Shown here piece by piece: positions 1 to 5,025 of a DNA stretch of 5,025 nt. A model generated the notes under the pieces. It searched no databases. It had not been told where the DNA came from and saw only the letters and a list, made by a program, of their open reading frames with translations. The DNA lies in the NCBI GenBank assembly GCA_002171295.2, contig NHFW02000031.1, positions 5,833 through 10,857 on the forward strand, written 5' to 3'. The stretch is from Flavobacteriaceae bacterium TMED121 (GTDB lineage: Bacteria; Bacteroidota; Bacteroidia; Flavobacteriales; Flavobacteriaceae). Every line of letters begins with the position of its first letter. The stretch's first letter is position 1. The position numbers and the translations under genes are program-made.

Positions 1-902
1 TAACTATTTGAAATTTTCAAATCGGGAGTGTTTCTTCTATTTAGTGTAACTTCAAGATTACCATTATTAATATTAAGAATAAAGTCTGGTATAATTTGGT
101 TGTTTTGAGTACCTTCAGAAAGGGCTCCACCTGGCTTTGGATTTAATTTAGCAACTTCATTAAATACAGATCTAAGTTTTTCTTCGTTAATGTTAAATCG
201 ATCTTGAAGTTTTTTGTAATGTTTTCTTGAGAACTCATCAAATGCATTATCAATTATATTTTTTGATAAACTAATTTCAGGTCTTTCTCGTTGCTTTCTA
301 GAAAGCTGGATGGAAAGACACTCTTTAAGTGATCTTGCTCCAACACCAGGCGGATCTAGGGACTGAATTTTACTTAATACAGACTTTAATTGAGATGTAT
401 TAACAACTAGATTTTGAGTAAAGGCCAAATCGTCTATCAGATCTTCTTCTGTTCTTCTAATATAACCACTATTATCGATGCTTCCAATCAAAAACTCTGC
501 TATAGGTCTTTCTAAATCATCTAAAATTAAACTTTGTAATTGAGCTCCTAAATATTCGTGAAAGCTTACTTTTCCTGAAAAAGGAATCATTTTTTCATTA
601 TCATCATTAGAATGATTATTGGTTGAAATCCTATAACTAGGTATTTCATCATCACTCAGGTAAGCATCAATATTTATATCTTCAGTATTTATATTTTGAT
701 CTTGTTGATAATCGTCATATTGATCGGATGAGATAACATCGTCATCAATTTCTTTTCCTTTTTCTAATGCAGGATTTTCACCAATCTCAGATTGAATGCG
801 TTGTTCGAGGTCTAATGTGGATAGTTGAATAAGCTTCATCAGCTGAATCTGCTGTGGAGAGAGTTTCTGAGAAAGTTTTAGTTGGAGCTGTTGTTTTAAC
901 AT
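1..902 (-). CDS. rpoN: RNA polymerase sigma-54 factor RpoN, N-terminal 300 residues (3' end outside window)
   Basis: Sigma-54 directs core RNA polymerase to -24/-12 promoters, which open only with an AAA+ activator. The frame starts at ATG 902-900 and stays open to the window edge, giving 300 residues of a protein usually near 480. Residues 1-48 are the Gln/Leu-rich activator-interacting region (LKLSQKLSPQQIQLMKLIQL, then ENPAL at 42-46). Residues 50-104 are an acidic, Asn/Gln-rich linker. From about 112 comes the core-binding domain, with IGSIDNSGYI (139-148), SLDPPGVGAR (181-190) and LNPKPGG (253-259). The helix-turn-helix and RpoN box should lie beyond the left edge, so intactness cannot be judged. 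The ATG is well supported because family homology begins at residue 1. There is no Shine-Dalgarno sequence, as is common in Bacteroidota. The gene follows asnS after 50 bases and has its own promoter-like sequence. Family identity is very secure; the regulon cannot be inferred here. Confidence 0.96.
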   Translation of the reverse strand, partial: MLKQQLQLKLSQKLSPQQIQLMKLIQLSTLDLEQRIQSEIGENPALEKGKEIDDDVISSDQYDDYQQDQNINTEDINIDAYLSDDEIPSYRISTNNHSNDDNEKMIPFSGKVSFHEYLGAQLQSLILDDLERPIAEFLIGSIDNSGYIRRTEEDLIDDLAFTQNLVVNTSQLKSVLSKIQSLDPPGVGARSLKECLSIQLSRKQRERPEISLSKNIIDNAFDEFSRKHYKKLQDRFNINEEKLRSVFNEVAKLNPKPGGALSEGTQNNQIIPDFILNINNGNLEVTLNRRNTPDLKISNS

Positions 903-918
903 ATGAAATATACTTATA

Positions 919-947
919 TAAAGATATGAAAAAGTTAATTCAGCAAA
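919..947 (-). promoter_or_regulatory. Candidate Bacteroidota-type promoter for rpoN
   Basis: On the minus strand a TTTG (947-944) is followed after 17 bases by TATCTTTA (926-919). This matches the Bacteroidota housekeeping pattern TTTG-spacer-TAnnTTTG except for the last base of the -7 element. It lies wholly in the asnS-rpoN gap and points at rpoN. If used, transcription would begin only about 10-12 bases before the ATG, so the leader would be very short. Such motifs can arise by chance in AT-rich DNA, and rpoN could equally be read through from asnS. Confidence 0.4.
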
Positions 948-952
948 TTAAA

Positions 953-2386
953 TTAGAATGAGGCGTTCTGTGGAGTTCTTGGAAATGGGATTACATCTCT
1001 AATATTACTCATGCCAGTAGCAAATTGAACAAGGCGTTCAAAACCAAGTCCAAATCCACTGTGAGGAGTGCTTCCGAATCTTCTTAAGTCGAGATACCAC
1101 CATAATTCCTTTTTATCAATTCCCATTTTTTCAATTCTACTCTCCAACACGTCAAGTCTCTCTTCTCTCTGTGATCCTCCCACAATCTCTCCGATACCTG
1201 GAAACAGAATATCCATTGCTCTTACAGTCTTCTTATCATCATTCATTCTCATATAAAAAGCTTTTATCTTAGATGGGTAATCAAATAATATAACTGGGGC
1301 GTTGAAATGCTTTTCAACTAAAAATCTTTCATGTTCACTCTGAAGATCTGTTCCCCACTCTTCTATAAGATATTTAAACTTTTTCTTTTTATTAGGTTTA
1401 GATTTTTTTAATATTTCGATTGCATCGGTGTATGAAACTCTCTTAAAATTATTGTTAACGATAAATTTTATTTTTTCGATTAACCCCATGGAACTTCTCT
1501 CATTTTGTGGTTTTGTCTTTTCCTCAGTGGAAAGGCGTTGATCCAAAAAAGTCAAATCTTTTTCACACTTTTCTAAAATATGATTAAGAGTGTATTTAAT
1601 GAATTCCTCCGCAAGATCCATATTCATGTCTAAATCATAAAAAGACATTTCAGGTTCAATCATCCAAAATTCAGCTAAATGTCTAGTTGTATTGGACTTT
1701 TCTGCACGAAAAGTAGGACCAAATGTATATACATTCCCAAGTCCTTGTGCGTAAGTTTCAGCCTCAAGCTGACCTGAAACTGTAAGATTTGTTTCCTTAC
1801 CAAAAAAATCTTGTTTGAAATCAACATTCCCCTCCTGGTTTAATTTAGGATTTTTAGCGTCTAGAACAGAAACGCGAAACATTTCGCCCGCTCCTTCAGC
1901 ATCACTACCAGTTATAATTGGAGTATGAACATAACAAAAACCCTTATCGTTAAAAAATTTATGAATTGCGAATGAAAGTACAGATCGTATTCTCATTACC
2001 GAACTAAATGTTGTAGTTCTAATTCGCAAATGAGCCTTTTCTCTTAAAAACTCAAAGCTATGTTTTTTTGGTTGAATTGGATATATATTAGGATCTGCTT
2101 CACCAATAATGACTATGGACTTTACCATTACTTCAACAGATTGACCTTTTCCCATACTCTCAATTAGCTCCCCTTCGATTTCCAAAGCTGCCCCAGTATT
2201 TATTTTTTTGAGAATAGATTCATCTGTTTTTTTAAAATCCACGACACACTGAAGGTTTTCAATTGTAGAGCCATCGTTTAGAGCGATAAATCGATTTGCT
2301 CGAAAGGCTTTCACCCAACCCTTAACGATTACTGTTTTATATTGATTGGATTTACTAAGAAGGTCAACTAATCGATAGCTTGTCAT
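953..2386 (-). CDS. asnS: Asparagine--tRNA ligase (AsnRS), class IIb
   Basis: This cytoplasmic enzyme activates asparagine with ATP and charges tRNA-Asn. Numbered from ATG 2386-2384 (477 residues; the E. coli enzyme has 466), an OB-fold anticodon-binding domain spans about 14-97 (KGWV at 22-25, FIALNDGS at 33-40). The class II catalytic core follows: motif 1 around HTPIIT (154-159), then EGAGEMF (164-170) and SGQLEAE (204-210), motif 2 with FRAE (226-229) and RHLAEFWMIEPE (235-246), and motif 3 GFGLGFER (444-451) with its ATP-binding Arg451. The ending DVIPFPRTP is typical of AsnRS. An insert at about 276-343 contains a Lys-rich stretch also found in flavobacterial AsnRS as I recall them. An in-frame TTG at 2407-2405 would add seven residues, but it falls inside a promoter-like TATCTTTG and the added residues look unconserved, so the ATG is preferred. 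All class II motifs are present, and the gene appears intact. Confidence 0.97.
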   Translation of the reverse strand: MTSYRLVDLLSKSNQYKTVIVKGWVKAFRANRFIALNDGSTIENLQCVVDFKKTDESILKKINTGAALEIEGELIESMGKGQSVEVMVKSIVIIGEADPNIYPIQPKKHSFEFLREKAHLRIRTTTFSSVMRIRSVLSFAIHKFFNDKGFCYVHTPIITGSDAEGAGEMFRVSVLDAKNPKLNQEGNVDFKQDFFGKETNLTVSGQLEAETYAQGLGNVYTFGPTFRAEKSNTTRHLAEFWMIEPEMSFYDLDMNMDLAEEFIKYTLNHILEKCEKDLTFLDQRLSTEEKTKPQNERSSMGLIEKIKFIVNNNFKRVSYTDAIEILKKSKPNKKKKFKYLIEEWGTDLQSEHERFLVEKHFNAPVILFDYPSKIKAFYMRMNDDKKTVRAMDILFPGIGEIVGGSQREERLDVLESRIEKMGIDKKELWWYLDLRRFGSTPHSGFGLGFERLVQFATGMSNIRDVIPFPRTPQNASF

Positions 2387-2404
2387 TGCATCACTTTTTC
2401 TACT

Positions 2405-2412
2405 CAAAGATA
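2405..2412 (-). promoter_or_regulatory. Candidate -7 element (TATCTTTG) of an asnS promoter
   Basis: The minus strand reads TATCTTTG at 2412-2405, an exact match to the Bacteroidota -7 consensus TAnnTTTG. It lies in the 46-base gap between the exporter stop and the asnS ATG. The -33 partner is weak: at the expected distance there is only TTAA (2436-2433, 20-base spacer), overlapping the exporter stop codon, and the nearest TTTG (2426-2423) is just 10 bases away. Predicted transcription would start near 2400, leaving a leader of about 15 A-rich bases (AGAAAAAG) before the ATG. It therefore competes with use of the TTG at 2407-2405 as a start codon. Confidence 0.45.
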
Positions 2413-2432
2413 GGCTTATTTACAAAATTCGT

Positions 2433-4823
2433 TTAAGCTTTTTTGTTATAGTATGAGGAGATTATTTTAATTTTTGGTTCCTTTAATACCTTTTCATTAC
2501 TTACTTTATCCTCAAGTGAAATAAGTAATGAAGGAAGTAGAATTAGATTTGCAAGCATTGCAAATAATAGTGTCACTGATACTAAACCCCCTAAAGCAAC
2601 AGTCCCTCCAAAATTCGAAGACATAAAAACTGCAAATCCAAAAAACAGAACAATTGAAGTGTAGAACATGCTAATTGCTGTTTCTCTAAGCGAAATATAT
2701 ACTGCAGGTTGTATCTTCCAGTTATTTTCAATCAATTCTTGTCGATATTTTGCAAGAAAGTGAATCGTATCGTCAACGGAAATTCCAAATGCGATACTGA
2801 AAACCAAAATGGTTGAGGGTTTAAGCGGAATACCCGTAAAACCCATCACTCCAGCCGTTATTATTAGTGGCAGTAGGTTGGGAATTAATGAAATCACAAT
2901 CATCTTAAAAGATCGGAACATATAGGCCATAAAGATGGCGATCAGAAGTATGGCGAGTGACAATGAGATAATTAAGTTTCGGATCAAATAATGGGTGCCT
3001 TTAAGATAGAGAAGCGATTTACCTGTAAGATTTACATTATATCTTTCAGTAGGAAAAATCTTATCGATCTCCTTGAGAAGTTCTTTCTCGATTTCCTCAA
3101 TTCGTTCCGTTTTAATGTCTTTCATAAAAGTGGTAACTCGACTGAACTGAGCAGTGCTGTCGACATAATTTTGCATCAGATCACCTGAGTCATTCATGTT
3201 TTTTAAATACCGCGCTATAAATCTATTTTCTTGGGTACTAGGTAAATTGAAATAATTAGGGTTTCCATTGTAATAGGCCTGCTTAATAAACTTAATTCCC
3301 CTCACAGTTGATAAGGGAGTCGAGAGTTCAGGAATATCCTCTATATATTTTTCTAGCTGGTCAATCCTTTTTATAGTTGATAACCGATTAACCCCTCCCT
3401 TTCGCTTTGTATCAATGATTACTTCAATGGGAACTATACCATTAAATTCTTCATCAAAGAATAAAATATCTTTGAAAAAGGCAGATTTTTTTGGCATGTC
3501 CTCAATAATACTTCCTGATATATTTATTTGATAGATACCAATTATTCCAAACATTAAACTTATAATTGATATGATGAAAACATTAATTCGTTTATACTTC
3601 ACTTTGTCTTCCATCCACATTACAAACTTATTTACATAGTTGTTGTTGAGGTGTTGTAGGTGCTTTTTATTTGGACTATTCATAAAACTATAAACGATGG
3701 GGATGATCAATAATGACAGTAGAAATATTGCTATTATATTTATAGAGGCTACCGTTCCAAATTCTTTTAATATTTTACTATCTGTTAAAATGAAAGTTGC
3801 AAATCCAGAGGCAGTAGTTAAGTTTGTCATCAATGTGGCATTGCCAATTTTCATGATTACGCGTTGAAGGGACTTTACCTTATTACCGTGTTTAGCGACC
3901 TCTTGTTGGTATTTATTGATTAGGAAAATACAGTTAGGTATACCAATGACAATTATTAGAGGGGGTATTAATGCTGTAAGAATCGTGATTTCATATCCCA
4001 TCCAGCCCAAAATCCCGAAAGCCCACATGACACCAATTATAACAACAAACATTGAAATAAATGTGGCACGAAAAGATCGGAAAAATAGGAAAAAAATAAA
4101 GCTAGTGAGTAGTATAGCTGACACAACAAAAATCCCAATTTCATCTACAATATTTTGTGCATTTAGGGTCCGAATATATGGCATTCCAGAAACCCTTACG
4201 TCAAGTCCTGTACGTTCCTCAAATGAATTAATTAGAGGAATAAAGGTTTGATAAATGAAATCTTTTCTTTGTGAAGTATTGACAATATCTTTATCCATGT
4301 AAATCGCCGTTCGGATCGATTTTCCATTACTACTGTAAAGAATATTTTTATAGAATGGTAATTCTAAAATTAAGTTTTGCTTAAACTTTTCTAATTTAAC
4401 AGAATCAATTTTTTTATTTGGTAGTAGATTTTGAAGAAAGAATTTTTTTTGTGTCTCGTCTTTTATTAACGATTGAACATTATTCGTAGAAAGCGTAAAG
4501 TCTATTTCAGAAAATTCATTGATTTTATCATTTAGCGCAATCCACTCAAGGAAGATTTTTTCAGTAAAGAAATCATCATCTTTTAAAGCTATAACAATGA
4601 GGTTTCCCTCCTCTCCAAAAGTTTTGATAAAATCTTCATATTGAAGATTTTCTGGATGTGTATCTGGAAGAAGATTCGCCTCAGTGAATGTGAATCGCAT
4701 ATTTTTCCATTGGGAAGCAAGGAAAAGCGTCACCACACCAATTGTGATTAAAATCAGAAGGCGATTTCTTAAAATTAAATTAGCAACAGTACCCCAAAAA
4801 TTCCTTTTTGTAGACTTAATCAT
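2433..4823 (-). CDS. RND-superfamily exporter with two MMPL-type repeats, substrate unknown
   Basis: This is a 796-residue inner-membrane protein with the duplicated RND/MMPL layout (COG1033-like). I count 12 hydrophobic segments: about 20-37, 228-247, 252-273, 279-303, 328-347, 355-379, then 412-431, 613-634, 640-660, 669-690, 717-736 and 743-768. Two large extracytoplasmic loops lie at about 38-227 and 432-612. The second repeat has the proton-relay type motif GISVDD (680-685) before IHFLAKYRQE. The matching place in the first repeat reads GIPNC (294-298) before IFLINKYQQE, so both acidic residues are absent. Relatives move lipids or other hydrophobic molecules using the proton gradient; nothing here fixes the substrate. 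No membrane-fusion or outer-membrane partner gene is adjacent, so a drug-efflux tripartite pump is unlikely. The ATG lies 25 bases after the frr stop with no promoter between, suggesting co-transcription. The gene is full length and unbroken. Confidence 0.9.
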   Translation of the reverse strand: MIKSTKRNFWGTVANLILRNRLLILITIGVVTLFLASQWKNMRFTFTEANLLPDTHPENLQYEDFIKTFGEEGNLIVIALKDDDFFTEKIFLEWIALNDKINEFSEIDFTLSTNNVQSLIKDETQKKFFLQNLLPNKKIDSVKLEKFKQNLILELPFYKNILYSSNGKSIRTAIYMDKDIVNTSQRKDFIYQTFIPLINSFEERTGLDVRVSGMPYIRTLNAQNIVDEIGIFVVSAILLTSFIFFLFFRSFRATFISMFVVIIGVMWAFGILGWMGYEITILTALIPPLIIVIGIPNCIFLINKYQQEVAKHGNKVKSLQRVIMKIGNATLMTNLTTASGFATFILTDSKILKEFGTVASINIIAIFLLSLLIIPIVYSFMNSPNKKHLQHLNNNYVNKFVMWMEDKVKYKRINVFIISIISLMFGIIGIYQINISGSIIEDMPKKSAFFKDILFFDEEFNGIVPIEVIIDTKRKGGVNRLSTIKRIDQLEKYIEDIPELSTPLSTVRGIKFIKQAYYNGNPNYFNLPSTQENRFIARYLKNMNDSGDLMQNYVDSTAQFSRVTTFMKDIKTERIEEIEKELLKEIDKIFPTERYNVNLTGKSLLYLKGTHYLIRNLIISLSLAILLIAIFMAYMFRSFKMIVISLIPNLLPLIITAGVMGFTGIPLKPSTILVFSIAFGISVDDTIHFLAKYRQELIENNWKIQPAVYISLRETAISMFYTSIVLFFGFAVFMSSNFGGTVALGGLVSVTLLFAMLANLILLPSLLISLEDKVSNEKVLKEPKIKIISSYYNKKA

Positions 4824-4848
4824 AATTTAGGCACCCAATATTCAAACA

Positions 4849-5025
4849 CTATACAGTTAAAATTTCTTTTTCTTTGGATGAGAAAATACTATCAACTTTT
4901 ATAATGTAATTATCGGTTAATTCTTGAATATCAATCTCAGCATTTTTTTGTAAATCTTCAGAACTTTCAGATTTTTTTATTTCGTTATTTGCATCTTTCC
5001 TGGCATTTCTAATGCTCACTTTAGC
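4849..5025 (-). CDS. frr: Ribosome recycling factor, C-terminal 58 residues (5' end outside window)
   Basis: RRF acts with EF-G in the cytoplasm to split the post-termination ribosome. The frame enters from the right edge and ends at TAG 4851-4849, leaving 58 of the usual 180-186 residues or so. The visible part holds the family signature AKVSIRNARKDANNEIKK, followed by a charged helix (ELTDNYIIKVDSIFSSKEKEI) and the usual short LTV ending. This corresponds to the last long helix or helices of the three-helix-bundle domain I. The Arg pair in IRNARK matches the conserved rRNA-contacting face of the family. The short length results from the window edge and is not a sign of damage. The exporter gene follows closely on the same strand. 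Confidence 0.93.
   Translation of the reverse strand, partial: AKVSIRNARKDANNEIKKSESSEDLQKNAEIDIQELTDNYIIKVDSIFSSKEKEILTV

Noticed and set aside
929..951. Possible terminator after asnS: TTAATT, 5-base loop, AATTAA, then C and five T on the minus strand
   Set aside because: The stem is six A/T-only pairs and would be very weak, and it overlaps the candidate rpoN -33 box. Such inverted repeats are expected by chance in AT-rich DNA.
1068..1256. Plus-strand open frame of 62 codons
   Set aside because: It lies entirely antisense within asnS, shows no recognisable family and has no promoter-like sequence; the Ser/Leu/Ile-rich product looks like a shadow of the real gene.
1367..1405. Lys-rich, A-rich run in asnS (KKSKPNKKKKFKYL) that could suggest slippage or a frameshift
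   Set aside because: The frame continues correctly into conserved AsnRS sequence on both sides, and I recall the same Lys-rich insert in flavobacterial enzymes.
2991..3188. Plus-strand open frame of 65 codons
   Set aside because: It is antisense to the second periplasmic-loop region of the exporter and has no domain signature; it is a shadow frame.
3916..4251. Plus-strand open frame of 111 codons
   Set aside because: It is antisense to transmembrane segments of the exporter. Hydrophobic codons on one strand often leave the opposite strand open, and the product resembles no known protein.
4764..4823. N-terminal hydrophobic stretch of the exporter as a cleavable signal peptide
   Set aside because: The segment at residues 20-37 matches the expected first transmembrane helix of RND/MMPL proteins, before the large first loop, and shows no convincing cleavage site.
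4824..4848. Promoter or terminator between frr and the exporter
   Set aside because: The 25-base gap has no hairpin and no TAnnTTTG; a lone TTTG nearby is insufficient. Read-through is the simpler view.
1..5025. Mobile element, CRISPR array, tRNA/rRNA, riboswitch or defence system
   Set aside because: No direct-repeat array, transposase or integrase signature, terminal inverted repeats or RNA gene was recognised. Nearly all bases belong to four housekeeping-type genes with uniform AT-rich composition.

Overview
The window is a compact, AT-rich stretch of bacterial chromosome with every gene on the minus strand. In transcription order (right to left) it holds the 3' end of frr (ribosome recycling factor), a 796-residue RND/MMPL-type membrane exporter, asnS (asparaginyl-tRNA synthetase) and the 5' two thirds of rpoN (sigma-54). 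The gaps are 25, 46 and 50 bases, so almost all of it is coding.

The protein sequences point to Bacteroidota, most likely Flavobacteriales. The AsnRS closely resembles flavobacterial enzymes as I remember them, including the Lys-rich insert and the C-terminal DVIPFPRTP segment. The sigma-54 begins with the MLKQ.LQ.KLSQKLSPQQIQLMKLIQL form typical of that phylum. No gene has a recognisable Shine-Dalgarno sequence, and the two larger gaps carry sequences like the Bacteroidota promoter (TTTG, spacer, TAnnTTTG). The identification rests on recalled family sequences, not on a database search.

Layout: 1-902 rpoN, cut by the left edge before its DNA-binding domain; 903-952 gap with a promoter-like sequence; 953-2386 asnS, with an ATG start preferred to an in-frame upstream TTG; 2387-2432 gap with a TATCTTTG element; 2433-4823 RND/MMPL exporter; 4824-4848 gap with no visible signal; 4849-5025 frr, cut by the right edge.

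frr and asnS serve translation, rpoN serves transcription initiation at activator-dependent promoters, and the exporter has an unknown substrate. The frr-exporter spacing suggests one transcript. The promoter-like elements before asnS and rpoN suggest that each can also be started separately. This is a housekeeping region. I see no mobile element, CRISPR array, RNA gene, defence system or other clearly novel system. The points most worth checking are the loss of the acidic pair in the first half of the exporter and the asnS start/promoter conflict.
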